Origin: Flavonifractor sp052065355
GTDB lineage: Bacteria > Bacillota > Clostridia > Oscillospirales > Oscillospiraceae
DNA: 64,000 bases
NCBI RefSeq assembly: GCF_052065355.1
Contig: NZ_JBQHUF010000009.1
Location: 52,325-116,324 of the forward strand
Reading direction: 5' to 3'
Shown one piece after another: positions 33,770 to 42,342 of this stretch. The position numbers and the translations under genes were made by a program. Below the pieces are notes generated by a model. The model made no database searches. It saw nothing but the letters and a program-made list of their open reading frames with translations, and had not been told where the DNA came from. Every line of letters begins with the position of its first letter. The first letter of the stretch is position 1.

Positions 33770-35176
33770 GTGACCATTCAGGAGCTGATTGAACGATACC
33801 CCAAGGAATTTGCCGCCTATGCCGAGCGGGTGCTGGACAGCTATTTCGGAAATATTTTTGTGACCTACCGCAATCATAAGATCCTATACGTCAATGAGAA
33901 GATGGCGGCTTCCATCCACATGACGAAGGAGGAGCTGACGGGCATGACGCTGGAGGAGCTGCGGGAGCAGAAGCTGTGGCTGCGCTCCGTTTCTCAGGAG
34001 CTCTACCAGAAAAAGCAGCCCTTTAACGCCTACAACGTCAGCCGCTGGGGGGACGAGCTGTTTACCCACATCGAGCCCATTTTTGATGAACAAGGCGAGG
34101 TGGTCATGAGTGCGCAGTTTTCCATTCCCAAGCGCATGCTGACTGCCTTTTCTCAGTACGTGGATACAGAGCGGACCAGCTTTCAGAACTATAAAGACAT
34201 TGCCGAGTATCTGGATGCCCGGCAGGGAGCGGCAGAGGGTCTTGTGTTTGATTCTCCTGCCGCCAAAGCGGCGTTTGGAGATGCGCTGTATCTGGCCAGA
34301 ATGGACAGCACGGTGCTGATCTGCGGTGAGACAGGCACAGGAAAGGATGTGCTGGCCAACTATATTTATCATAACAGCAAGCGCACCAACCAGCCTTTTG
34401 TCCCTGTAAACTGCTCAGCCATTCCAGCGGAGCTGGTGGAGTCGGAGTTTTTTGGCTATGAGCGGGGGGCCTTTACCGGCGCCAGGAATTCCGGCAAGCC
34501 GGGCCTGTTTGAAATGGCGGATCAGGGCACGCTGTTTCTGGACGAGGTGGGTGAGCTGTCCCTGTCCATGCAGGCCAAGCTGCTGCGGGTGCTGGAGACC
34601 GGCGAGGTGATGCGGGTGGGCGGCACGAAAATGATCCGCACGGACGTGCGGGTGATCGCTGCCACCAACCGGGATCTGAAGCGGATGGTGGCGGAGCACA
34701 AATTCAGAGAAGATCTCTACTATCGCCTGAATGTAATGCCGCTGTTCCTGCCGCCGCTGCGGGAGCGCAGGGAGGATATCCTGCCTCTGGCCCGACTGTT
34801 TTTGTCCAGGAACAACCGGAAATATGATCTGGAGCGGGTGCTTACTCCGGAGATGGAGCGCGGGCTCCTGGAATATCCCTGGCCCGGCAATATCCGTGAG
34901 CTGCGCAATGTGATAGAGCGGTACGCCATCTCAGGGCGGATGGATATTGCCCCTCCCGCGATGGAGGCGGTGGCCGAAAGCTCGGAGACGGCAGAGGAGC
35001 CCCGGGAGGGACTGCCCCTGCACCAGGCGTGCGCCGAGTTTGAGCAGGCCTATATCCGCCAGGCCATGGAGGACTGCGGCGGCTCCGTGTCCAAAGCCGC
35101 GGAGCGTTTGGGGATCCACCGCACCCTGCTGTACAAGAAGCTGAAGAAAATGGAAGGGACAGAGAAGCCGGTCTGA
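33770..35176 (+). CDS. sigma-54-dependent transcriptional activator with PAS-like sensor
   Basis: A 468-residue enhancer-binding protein. The N-terminal ~150 residues form a PAS-like sensor (VTYRNHKILYVNEKMAAS). The AAA+ core has Walker A GETGTGKD, the sigma-54 contact loop GAFTGA, Walker B TLFLDEVGEL and an arginine-finger region (FREDLYYRLNVMPL). The C-terminus is a Fis-type HTH (SVSKAAERLGIHRTLLYKKL). GTG start with AAGGGGG 8 nt upstream. It is divergent from the CitMHS operon, which has a consensus sigma-54 promoter and a dyad, so it should activate that operon on sensing a metabolite. Confidence 0.93.
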   Translation: MTIQELIERYPKEFAAYAERVLDSYFGNIFVTYRNHKILYVNEKMAASIHMTKEELTGMTLEELREQKLWLRSVSQELYQKKQPFNAYNVSRWGDELFTHIEPIFDEQGEVVMSAQFSIPKRMLTAFSQYVDTERTSFQNYKDIAEYLDARQGAAEGLVFDSPAAKAAFGDALYLARMDSTVLICGETGTGKDVLANYIYHNSKRTNQPFVPVNCSAIPAELVESEFFGYERGAFTGARNSGKPGLFEMADQGTLFLDEVGELSLSMQAKLLRVLETGEVMRVGGTKMIRTDVRVIAATNRDLKRMVAEHKFREDLYYRLNVMPLFLPPLRERREDILPLARLFLSRNNRKYDLERVLTPEMERGLLEYPWPGNIRELRNVIERYAISGRMDIAPPAMEAVAESSETAEEPREGLPLHQACAEFEQAYIRQAMEDCGGSVSKAAERLGIHRTLLYKKLKKMEGTEKPV

Positions 35177-35183
35177 AGCAGAT

Positions 35184-35218
35184 TCTGGTTCCAATTTTAT
35201 AGCAGGCATGATATAATA
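35184..35218 (+). promoter_or_regulatory. candidate promoter of the zinc phospholipase C-like gene
   Basis: TTCCAA, a 17-nt spacer and TATAAT, lying about 55 bp upstream of the ATG. The -10 is consensus and the -35 weak. Confidence 0.5.
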
Positions 35219-35269
35219 TAAACGTTGGGATTGTTTTTCTGGATACATAAGAAGGAGCGAGCGCCAATT

Positions 35270-36124
35270 ATGCCGAATTACTACGCCCATCTGAAATTTG
35301 GAGACAGAGTGCTGGCAGATCTGCCGCCGAAGCTGGCCCGCGCCATTGAGGAGGAGCGGGAGGCTTTTGATCTGGGCTGTCTGGGCCCGGACCCCCTGTT
35401 TTTCTACCAGCCCATCCGCCCCAACGCCGTCCGGCGGGAGGGGGTGCGGATGCACCGCAAGTCTGCCCTTCCGGCGGTAGAGCGGCTGCGCCAGGCTATT
35501 GAAGAGGATGTGCCCATGTCGGTGGGCTACGGGGCCGGTTTCCTGTGCCACCTGGCCCTGGACAATGCCTGCCACGGCTATGTGAACCAGCGGGCCGTGG
35601 ATGGCCCCATCTCCCATATGGCCATGGAGGGTGAGTACGACCGGATGCTCATTGAGAACGACGGGCTGGACGGTTTTGAGCGGGCATATCTGCCCCGGAT
35701 CCCCGGGCGTAACTCCCAGGTGTGGGACGCCGCATCCCGGGCCTATTACCATGCCTCTCCCCGTCAGATGCACTGGGCCTGCCGCTCCATGCACCTGTAT
35801 CTGAACATTTTTGCCCGCTCCAATGGCCGGGCTGCCGGCAAGGTCATCGGTGCGGTGAGCCATGCGCTGCCCATCCGCTCCGCCAAGGGCGTGGCATTGA
35901 AGCGCAAACCCCACCCCTCAGCCAAGGAGAGCAACGCCCATCTGGACCGGCTGATGGAGGGCGCCGTCTCTGAGACGGCGGAGCAGATCACTGCCTTTTT
36001 CCGTGCCATTGAGGCGGAGCGTCCCGTGCCCCGCTGGTTTGACCGGGACTTTAAGGGCGAGCCTGTCACCATGCCGATGCAGACCTATTTCCGGGCGCCT
36101 ACGGGCTACTATCTCATTACTTAA
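35270..36124 (+). CDS. zinc-dependent phospholipase C-like protein
   Basis: A 284-residue protein of the zinc-dependent phospholipase C/S1-P1-nuclease-like group found in Firmicutes. It begins MPNYYAHLKFGDRVL and has His/Asp-rich segments (GFLCHLALDNACHGYVN, HMAMEGEYD) that would bind zinc. No signal peptide is visible, so a secreted phospholipase is unlikely; substrate unknown. GAAGGAG precedes the ATG. Confidence 0.75.
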   Translation: MPNYYAHLKFGDRVLADLPPKLARAIEEEREAFDLGCLGPDPLFFYQPIRPNAVRREGVRMHRKSALPAVERLRQAIEEDVPMSVGYGAGFLCHLALDNACHGYVNQRAVDGPISHMAMEGEYDRMLIENDGLDGFERAYLPRIPGRNSQVWDAASRAYYHASPRQMHWACRSMHLYLNIFARSNGRAAGKVIGAVSHALPIRSAKGVALKRKPHPSAKESNAHLDRLMEGAVSETAEQITAFFRAIEAERPVPRWFDRDFKGEPVTMPMQTYFRAPTGYYLIT

Positions 36125-36135
36125 TATTCAGCGAT

Positions 36136-36174
36136 AAAGCCCCGCTCCGCGCTTAGCGCAGAGCGGGGCTTTTC
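36136..36174. terminator. bidirectional terminator
   Basis: AAAGCCCCGCTC pairs with GAGCGGGGCTTT with T-rich flanks on the plus strand. It lies between convergent genes. Confidence 0.85.
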
Positions 36175-36175
36175 T

Positions 36176-36943
36176 TTATGAGGGTAATCCCGTTTGCTCC
36201 GTTTGAAATTCGGTCATGGTATTCCAGTAACGCTTGGGCATGTGGGTCATACGGCACTTGGGATTGTACCGTCCTTCAATGGAGATGGTGTTGTAAAACC
36301 GCCGCCACAGCCGCCGATAGTCCAGCTCCTCCTGCCCGGGCAGATCCAGATGGAACTCCGCCAAGGGGACAATAGCCCACTGACCCGGCTGGTAAAACAG
36401 GGCCTCCTTGTGGGTGCGATCGTAGAGGACAAAGGATTCCCGGCTGTATCGGGTGCAGAAATGAGACCGCAGCAGGGGAAGTACCCGATTCTTGGGCTCG
36501 ATCTCCCCGATGAGCAGCCCCTCCTGCTCGGAAAAACGGGTAAATCCCTTGAACTGGTGGGCCTCTCCGGTGAGGTGCTGGACGGCTTTGGAGAGGATGT
36601 TCACCCGGTCGTCAGTGAGGTCCCGCACTACCCCCGGGCCGCGTTCATAGCCAAGCCGCAAAAACTCCCACAGAACCAGCTCCTTTTCCGGCAGGCAGGT
36701 GAGGAAGCCGTGGACCACCAGATGCCGCCCCTGTACGCCGATCTTTTTGTCCAGGGACTGATAGACTCGTCTGGCGTGGGCCTGGTCGGTGGTCACCTGC
36801 CGCTCCGGCCACAGGGAGAACCGCCCGTCCTCCGGCCCCAGGAAGCAGGCGGGAGCCTCTTTGTGGAGGTAGGCCTCAAACACACAGCACAAAAATCCGG
36901 CAAAGCTGCCGTCATAGTGGTAACTGACCTGAGTCCAGCCCAT
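36176..36943 (-). CDS. TIGR03915-type DNA metabolism protein, partner of the radical-SAM repair protein
   Basis: A 255-residue protein that begins MGWTQVSYHYDGSFAGFL and carries the family block VLPLLRSHFCTRYSRESFVLYD. It belongs to the TIGR03915 family, which is regularly encoded beside a radical-SAM putative DNA repair protein, as here (10 nt gap). Some relatives carry a fused uracil-DNA-glycosylase domain, not evident in this copy. Biochemical role unproven; DNA repair inferred from the pair and from LexA-like sites upstream. Confidence 0.85.
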   Translation of the reverse strand: MGWTQVSYHYDGSFAGFLCCVFEAYLHKEAPACFLGPEDGRFSLWPERQVTTDQAHARRVYQSLDKKIGVQGRHLVVHGFLTCLPEKELVLWEFLRLGYERGPGVVRDLTDDRVNILSKAVQHLTGEAHQFKGFTRFSEQEGLLIGEIEPKNRVLPLLRSHFCTRYSRESFVLYDRTHKEALFYQPGQWAIVPLAEFHLDLPGQEELDYRRLWRRFYNTISIEGRYNPKCRMTHMPKRYWNTMTEFQTEQTGLPS

Positions 36944-36953
36944 GTGATCCTCC

Positions 36954-38219
36954 TTATCCCGTCTGTTCGAACAGGGACAGCTGCTCCGGCGCCCCCTGGG
37001 CCAGCATAGGCCGCTCCTGGGCCACCAGATGGCGGAGCACCCCGTCAGGATTGACCCGTAGGCCCTCCAGCATCTTTCCCGAGCAGGTGAGGAAGTACTG
37101 GGCCCGCTTCAGCACCACCCCCAGCTTCTTCAGCCCCTCAAAGGTGAGGGGCCCGCACCGCCGGGCGGTGAGGATGCGTTTGGCTGACACCACACCAATA
37201 CCGGGCACCCGCAGCAGAGCCTCATAGTCCGCCCGGTTGACCTCCACCGGGAAAAACTCCATATGTCCCAAGGCCCAGGAGCACTTGGGGTCCACCAGAG
37301 GATTGAAGTTGGGATGGGCCTCGTCCAGCAGCTCCTCCGCCCGGAAGTGGTAGAACCGCAGCAGCCAGTCGGCCTGGTACAGCCGGTGCTCCCGCAGGAG
37401 GGGCGGCTTGAAGTCCTGCCGGGCGGGAAGAAGGGAACTGTCCGACACCGGCATATAGGCCGAGTAAAACACCCGCTTCAGCTTGTACTTGTCGTACAGC
37501 GCTTGGGTGAGGGTGAGGATGTGTTTGTCGCTCTCCGGGGTGGCTCCGATGATCATCTGGGTGGACTGACCCGCCGGAGCAAACCGGGGAGCGTGTTTGT
37601 ACTTGACCAGCTCCCCCTTGGACACCTGGATGCCATCCCGGATCTGAGCCATGGGCGCCAGAATGGCTCCCTTCTGTTTGTCGGGACACAGCCTGTGGAG
37701 GCTGTCCTCGCTGGGCAGCTCGATGTTGACGCTCAAACGGTCGGCCAGCAGCCCCAGCTGCCGGGTGAGCCCCGGGTCAGCCCCTGGGATGGCCTTAGCG
37801 TGGATGTAGCCGTGAAAGCCGTACTCCTGCCGCAACAGCCGCAGAGCCTGGATCATGGCCTCGGTGGTACGGTCCGGGCTGCCCCATACGGCGGAGGAGA
37901 GAAAGAGCCCCTCAATGTAGTTGCGCCGGTAAAAGCCGATGGTGAGCTCCGCCAGCTCCCGGGGAGTGAAGGCGGTGCGGGGCAGGTCGTTGGACCGGCG
38001 GTTGACGCAGTACTGGCAGTCGTAGATGCACCGGTTGGTCATCAGTACCTTTAATAAGGAGATGCACCGGCCGTCGGCGGAAAAGGAGTGGCAGCACCCG
38101 GCGGCCATGGTGCTGCCCAGCCCGCCCCGGCCGCCGCCCCGGTCCACCCCGCTGGAGGTGCAGGCGGCGTCGTATTTGGCGGCGTCAGCCAGAGTCGTCA
38201 GCTTGTCCAGCAGCTCCAC
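36954..38219 (-). CDS. putative DNA repair radical-SAM protein (TIGR03916 type)
   Basis: A 421-residue radical-SAM enzyme. The cluster Cys motif CxxxxxxC-variant segment is NRCIYDCQYCVNRRSNDLPR, and the C-terminus carries a helix-hairpin-helix segment (LLRVPGIGVVSAKRILTARR) for DNA binding. It begins MELLDKLTTLADAAKYDAAC. It is coupled to the TIGR03915 protein. The chemistry on DNA is unknown; repair or modification is inferred from the HhH domain, pairing and SOS-like promoter. Confidence 0.9.
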   Translation of the reverse strand: MELLDKLTTLADAAKYDAACTSSGVDRGGGRGGLGSTMAAGCCHSFSADGRCISLLKVLMTNRCIYDCQYCVNRRSNDLPRTAFTPRELAELTIGFYRRNYIEGLFLSSAVWGSPDRTTEAMIQALRLLRQEYGFHGYIHAKAIPGADPGLTRQLGLLADRLSVNIELPSEDSLHRLCPDKQKGAILAPMAQIRDGIQVSKGELVKYKHAPRFAPAGQSTQMIIGATPESDKHILTLTQALYDKYKLKRVFYSAYMPVSDSSLLPARQDFKPPLLREHRLYQADWLLRFYHFRAEELLDEAHPNFNPLVDPKCSWALGHMEFFPVEVNRADYEALLRVPGIGVVSAKRILTARRCGPLTFEGLKKLGVVLKRAQYFLTCSGKMLEGLRVNPDGVLRHLVAQERPMLAQGAPEQLSLFEQTG

Positions 38220-38237
38220 GGTGCTCTCCTCCTTTTT

Positions 38238-38283
38238 CGAACTGGTGTACGAACATTATATATCGAACAAACGTACCAGTCAA
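38238..38283 (-). promoter_or_regulatory. promoter with two LexA-like boxes before the radical-SAM repair operon
   Basis: Minus-strand TTGACT (38278-38283), a 17-nt spacer and TATAAT (38255-38260). Two near-LexA boxes, CGAACTGGTGTACG (38238-38251) and CGAACAAACGTACC (38264-38277), resemble the Firmicute consensus CGAACN4GTTCG with one to three mismatches. One overlaps the spacer and one follows the -10. Confidence 0.7.
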
Positions 38284-38301
38284 GAGGAGATAGCTGGAAA
38301 C

Positions 38302-38340
38302 AAAAAAGCCCCGGAACGGGATAGACCCATTCCGGGGACT
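38302..38340 (-). terminator. terminator of ttcA-like gene
   Basis: Minus-strand CCCCGGAATGGG pairs with CCCGTTCCGGGG, followed by CTTTTTTG. Confidence 0.85.
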
Positions 38341-38344
38341 TTGC

Positions 38345-39103
38345 TCAAAGCTCTTCCGGAGGCGGCACCCGGCGGTGCTCCACCGGACCCCAGGCGGGGA
38401 GGGGCAGCCCCTGCATGGCGCCGAACACCCGACTTTTCAGGCCGGGATACTGCTTGTCCAGGGTTTTGATCAGTTCCTTGACCTCCTGCCGCTTGGTGTA
38501 GCCGTCGGCGGGGCAGGGGTTGAATACCACCGGCAGGTTGTTGCGCTCGGCGGCGTTGCGGATGAGGCCTTCCCCGCAGTAGAGCAGGGGGCGGATCTGG
38601 CTGATGCACATCCGGTCCAGCCAGGTCACCGGCTGGAAGCAGGACAGCCGCCCCTCGTAGAACAGGGAGAGGAAGAAGGTCTCCACCGCGTCGTCAAAGT
38701 GGTGGCCCAGGGCGATCTTGGAGATGCCGTGCTCCTTCAGGGCGTTATGCAGTGCCCCCCGGCGCATCTTGGCGCACATGGAGCAGGGGTTCTTCTCCTT
38801 CCGCAGGTCGAAGATGATGTGGTGGATCTCGGAGGGGAGGAGAGTGAAGGGCACGTCGATCTGCTTGCAGTACTCCGCCACCGGGGCAAAGTCCATCCCC
38901 ACGCCTCCATCCACGTGGCCCATATCTAAGGTATAGGCCTCCACGGTGAAGGGCTTGGGGTAAAACTCCCGCAGCCGGGCCAGAGCGGTGAGGAGCACCA
39001 GGGAGTCCTTGCCGCCGGAAACTCCAACCGCCACCCGGTCTCCGGCCTGGATCATGTCGTAGTCCTCCACACAGCGGCGGACATAGCTCAGGATCTTGTT
39101 CAT
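38345..39103 (-). CDS. TtcA-like tRNA thiolation PP-loop protein
   Basis: A 252-residue N-type ATP pyrophosphatase. The PP-loop SGGKDS is at residues 29-34. A central CSMCAKMRRG and a later Cys in NPCPADG match the cysteines used for a 4Fe-4S cluster in TtcA-family tRNA 2-thiolases. It probably adenylates and thiolates a tRNA base, but which position is uncertain. The ATG at 39103 with GAGGTG upstream is preferred over the GTG at 39109. Confidence 0.82.
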   Translation of the reverse strand: MNKILSYVRRCVEDYDMIQAGDRVAVGVSGGKDSLVLLTALARLREFYPKPFTVEAYTLDMGHVDGGVGMDFAPVAEYCKQIDVPFTLLPSEIHHIIFDLRKEKNPCSMCAKMRRGALHNALKEHGISKIALGHHFDDAVETFFLSLFYEGRLSCFQPVTWLDRMCISQIRPLLYCGEGLIRNAAERNNLPVVFNPCPADGYTKRQEVKELIKTLDKQYPGLKSRVFGAMQGLPLPAWGPVEHRRVPPPEEL

Positions 39104-39214
39104 AAGCACCTCGAAAAAATCAAAAAATGAAATTGAGAAAACAAGAGATCAAGAGAGTATAAGCGAGAAAACAAGAGAAAAGCAAATCGTAATTTAAAAA
39201 AATCAGAAAACGTG

Positions 39215-39243
39215 TTGACACTTTGGAACTACGGTATTATAAT
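39215..39243 (+). promoter_or_regulatory. consensus promoter of rplM-rpsI
   Basis: TTGACA (39215-39220), a 17-nt spacer and TATAAT (39238-39243). The leader to the rplM start has a small hairpin (CCAATCGTAAAGATTGG) that may belong to an L13-type autoregulatory leader. Confidence 0.9.
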
Positions 39244-39325
39244 ACAAAACGCTCCAATCGTAAAGATTGGGGCCTGTATTCTGTTTAGACATATTTTTTT
39301 AGATATCAAAATTGGAGGTTTCACC

Positions 39326-39757
39326 ATGTCCACTTTTATGGCCAACAAGGGGAACATCGTCCGCAAGTGGTATATCCTCGATGCGGCTGGTAAGCCCCTG
39401 GGCAAGACTGCCGCCACCGCCGCCACCCTGCTGCGGGGCAAGCACAAGCCCGAGTACACTCCCCATGCCGACTGCGGCGACTACGTCGTGATCGTCAACG
39501 CTGAGAAGGCCGTTCTGACCGGCAAGAAGCTGGAGCAGAAGTATTACCGCACCCACTCCGGCTGGGTGGGCGGCCTGAAGGAGACTCCCTACCGCCTGCT
39601 GATGCAGCAGAAGCCCGAGCTGGCCATGCGTGTGGCCGTCCGCGGCATGATGCCCCGCAACATCATCACCAAGGATTCTCTGTCCCGCCTGCACATCTAC
39701 CGCGGCGCTGAGCATCCTCACACCGCCCAGAAGCCCGAAGCCTGGGCCGCGAACTAA
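39326..39757 (+). CDS. rplM: 50S ribosomal protein L13
   Basis: A 143-residue L13 of the usual length, MSTFMANKGNIVRKWYILDA start and family block HSGWVGGLKETPYRLLMQQK. GGAGG lies 8 nt before the ATG. Codon use is strongly biased. It is followed 17 nt later by rpsI, the standard pair. Confidence 0.98.
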   Translation: MSTFMANKGNIVRKWYILDAAGKPLGKTAATAATLLRGKHKPEYTPHADCGDYVVIVNAEKAVLTGKKLEQKYYRTHSGWVGGLKETPYRLLMQQKPELAMRVAVRGMMPRNIITKDSLSRLHIYRGAEHPHTAQKPEAWAAN

Positions 39758-39774
39758 GCAGGAGGTACAAGAGA

Positions 39775-40179
39775 ATGTATAAGAGCAAGAAGCCTTATCT
39801 GTATGGCACTGGCCGCCGCAAGTCCTCCGTGGCCCGTGTGCATCTGTTCCCCAATGGTACCGGCGCTATCACCATCAACGGCCGGGACATTGACGATTAC
39901 TTTGGCCTGGAGACCCTGAAGCTGATCGTGCGTCAGCCTCTGGCCACCACCGAGACCCTGGGCAAGGTTGACATCGAGGCTACCGTCGTGGGCGGCGGCG
40001 TGACCGGCCAGGCCGGCGCCATCCGTCACGGCATTGCCCGTGCCCTGCTGCAGGTCAACCCCGAGTACCGTGCCGCCCTGAAGGCTGCCGGCTTCCTGAC
40101 CCGCGATCCTCGCATGAAGGAGCGCAAGAAGTACGGTCTGAAGGCCGCCCGCCGCGCTCCCCAGTTCTCCAAGCGCTAA
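39775..40179 (+). CDS. rpsI: 30S ribosomal protein S9
   Basis: A 134-residue S9 with YLYGTGRRKSSVARVHLF at the N-terminus and the basic C-terminal tail ending RRAPQFSKR. AGGAGG precedes the ATG. A terminator follows, and the foreign conjugative element begins within about 70 bp of it. Confidence 0.98.
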   Translation: MYKSKKPYLYGTGRRKSSVARVHLFPNGTGAITINGRDIDDYFGLETLKLIVRQPLATTETLGKVDIEATVVGGGVTGQAGAIRHGIARALLQVNPEYRAALKAAGFLTRDPRMKERKKYGLKAARRAPQFSKR

Positions 40180-40197
40180 ACTTTATCAAAAGTGGTC

Positions 40198-40232
40198 AAA
40201 AACCCCGGAACTACGCAGTTTCCGGGGTTTTT
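40198..40232 (+). terminator. rpsI terminator
   Basis: AAAACCCCGGAAACT-type stem (AACCCCGGAA / TTCCGGGGTT) followed by TTTTTCC. Confidence 0.9.
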
Positions 40233-40245
40233 CCTTTTTAAAAGG

Positions 40246-40452
40246 TTTGACGCAATTTGACACAACGAAGCCTCTTTTAACCCGTTTTCTATGGGTTAAA
40301 TGGTGGACAACCACCCCAAAAAGAGGGCTTATGGGTTAAAAAATAGGACAACTGAGATGCGATTTTGGGCTGCCAAGGGGATGTTTATTTATACATCTCC
40401 AAGAGACCTTTTTCGTGAAAACGGTTTGTCTGAATTTGACCTAATTTGAACA
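40246..40452. other. structured non-coding end of the conjugative element
   Basis: A region with nested inverted repeats. AAGCCTCTTTT (40268-40278) pairs with AAAAGAGGGCTT (ends 40330), enclosing TTAACCC/GGGTTAA and GGTGG/CCACC hairpins, a three-way junction. ATGGGTTAAA occurs again at 40331 followed by a similar GGACAAC. TTTGACGCAATTTGACACA (40246) and TTTGACCTAATTTGAACA (40435) form an imperfect direct repeat. Probably an element terminus or recombinase/transfer site; no gene is evident. Confidence 0.45.
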
Positions 40453-40474
40453 AAAGAGAATAAATCTAATCGCC

Positions 40475-40506
40475 AAGCGCTCAGTATTTTTTACTGGGCG
40501 CTTTTT
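40475..40506 (+). terminator. terminator in leader of the conjugative element
   Basis: AAGCGCTCAGTA pairs with TACTGGGCGCTT, followed by TTTTG. First of two tandem terminators before parA. Confidence 0.8.
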
Positions 40507-40537
40507 GCGTTTCCGAGGAATTTCATTCCGGGATAAG

Positions 40538-40577
40538 AAAAGCCCGTCACTTTCAATTTTTGAAGTGGCGGCTTTTT
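40538..40577 (+). terminator. second terminator upstream of parA
   Basis: AAAAGCCCGTCACTTTC pairs with GAAGTGGCGGCTTTTT. The tandem arrangement insulates the element's operon from rpsI transcription. Confidence 0.8.
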
Positions 40578-40622
40578 CTATTTCCAGAAGCCATAGAACA
40601 ATTCAGAAATGAGGTGAAGTCA

Positions 40623-41444
40623 TTGAACACGCAAATCATCGCCATCGCCAACCAGAAAGGCGGCGTTGGCAAGACAACCACCTGCGCGAACCTGGGGATC
40701 GGGCTGGCCCAGGCCGGAAAGAAAGTGCTGCTGATCGACGGAGACCCGCAAGGCAGCCTGACCATCAGCTTGGGCCACCCCCAGCCGGACAAGCTGCCCT
40801 TTACACTGTCCGACGCTATGGGCCGTATTCTGATGGACGAGCCGCTGCGCCCTGGCGAGGGTATCTTGCACCACCCGGAGGGGGTTGACCTGATGCCCGC
40901 CGACATCCAGCTCTCCGGTATGGAGGTCTCCCTGGTGAATGCCATGAGCCGTGAGACCATCCTGCGGCAGTATCTGGACACGCTCAAGGGACAGTATTCC
41001 CATATCCTGATTGACTGTCAGCCATCCCTGGGTATGCTCACGGTCAACGCCCTGGCCGCCGCCAACAGGGTCATAATCCCCGTTCAGGCGGAGTATCTGC
41101 CCGCCAAGGGCCTGGAACAGCTGCTCCAGACCGTAAATAAGGTGAAGCGGCAAATCAACCCCAAGCTCCAGATCGACGGCATATTGCTGACGATGGTGGA
41201 CAACCGCACCAACTTTGCCAAGGAGATCGCTGCCCTGCTGCGGGAGACCTATGGCAGCAAAATCAAGGTGTTCGGCACCGAGATTCCCCATTCTGTCCGG
41301 GCAAAGGAGATCAGCGCCGAGGGCAAAAGCATTTTTGCCCATGACCCTAATGGCAAGGTGGCCGAGGGCTACAAGAATCTGACCAAGGAGGTGATAAAAC
41401 TTGAAAAGCAGCGCGAAAAAAGTAGAACTGGCTCCATACGATGA
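40623..41444 (+). CDS. parA: ParA-family ATPase of the conjugative element
   Basis: A 273-residue Soj/ParA ATPase with deviant Walker A KGGVGKTT near residue 10, switch region LIDCQPSLGMLT, and a C-terminal tail. The TTG at 40623 is used because GAGGTGA lies 7-8 nt before it and the family begins at this point. It overlaps parB by 44 nt. It probably stabilises the excised circular form of the element. Confidence 0.92.
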   Translation: MNTQIIAIANQKGGVGKTTTCANLGIGLAQAGKKVLLIDGDPQGSLTISLGHPQPDKLPFTLSDAMGRILMDEPLRPGEGILHHPEGVDLMPADIQLSGMEVSLVNAMSRETILRQYLDTLKGQYSHILIDCQPSLGMLTVNALAAANRVIIPVQAEYLPAKGLEQLLQTVNKVKRQINPKLQIDGILLTMVDNRTNFAKEIAALLRETYGSKIKVFGTEIPHSVRAKEISAEGKSIFAHDPNGKVAEGYKNLTKEVIKLEKQREKSRTGSIR

Positions 41445-42330
41445 CTTGTTTTCCACCGAAGAAAGCCGCCAGGATGCCAAGCTGGAAAAAGTACGGGAAA
41501 TCCCGCTGTCTGAGCTGCATCCTTTCAAGAACCATCCCTTCAAAGTCAAGGATGACGAGGCCATGATGGAGACCGCCGACAGTGTTCGGCAGTATGGTGT
41601 TCTGGTTCCGGCGATTGCCCGCCCGGACCCGGAAGGCGGCTATGAGCTGGTTGCCGGTCACAGGCGGCACCGGGCCAGTGAGCTGGCCGAGAAAGAAACC
41701 ATGCCTGTCATTGTCCGAGACCTGGACGATGATGCCGCCACCATCATCATGGTGGACAGCAACTTGCAACGGGAAAGCCTGCTCCCCAGTGAAAGAGCAT
41801 TTGCATACCGCATGAAGCTGGAGGCCATCAAACATCAAGGGGAACGCTCTGACTTAACTTCTCGCCAAGTTGGCGAGAAGTCGCAGACTTCTATTCAGCT
41901 TGTTGCAAGCCAAGCCGGTGAAAGCCAGAGGCAGGTGCAACGCTATATCCGCCTGACGGAGCTTATCCCCGAACTGCTGGATATGGTAGATGAAAAGAAA
42001 ATCGCCCTCAACCCGGCTTATGAGCTGTCTTTCCTCAAAAAAGAGGAACAGCGGGACTTGCTGGACGCGATGGACAGCGAACAGGCTACCCCCTCTCTCT
42101 CCCAGGCGCAGCGGCTCAAGAAATACAGCCAGGAGGGACATCTGACCCTCGATATGATGCGTGTCATCATGGGTGAGGAAAAGAAAAGTGATCTCGACAA
42201 AGTGACTTTCACCTCCGACACCCTGCGGAAGTATTTCCCCAAAAGCTATACGCCCCAGCGGATGCAGGAAACTATCATCAAGCTGCTGGAGGCATGGCAG
42301 AAAAAGCGCCAGAGAGACCAGGAACGATGA
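41401..42330 (+). CDS. parB: ParB/RepB-family partition protein
   Basis: A 309-residue ParB-like protein. ParB/sulfiredoxin-type nuclease-fold segment: IPLSELHPFKNHPF, then YELVAGHRRHRAS and NLQRESLLPSERAFAYRM. An HTH follows at ~150-190 (QVGEKSQTSIQLVASQAGES). TTG start with AAGGAGGTGATAAAAC upstream. It binds a parS-like site not located here. Confidence 0.9.
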   Translation: MKSSAKKVELAPYDDLFSTEESRQDAKLEKVREIPLSELHPFKNHPFKVKDDEAMMETADSVRQYGVLVPAIARPDPEGGYELVAGHRRHRASELAEKETMPVIVRDLDDDAATIIMVDSNLQRESLLPSERAFAYRMKLEAIKHQGERSDLTSRQVGEKSQTSIQLVASQAGESQRQVQRYIRLTELIPELLDMVDEKKIALNPAYELSFLKKEEQRDLLDAMDSEQATPSLSQAQRLKKYSQEGHLTLDMMRVIMGEEKKSDLDKVTFTSDTLRKYFPKSYTPQRMQETIIKLLEAWQKKRQRDQER

Positions 42331-42342
42331 AAGGAGCCGCCT

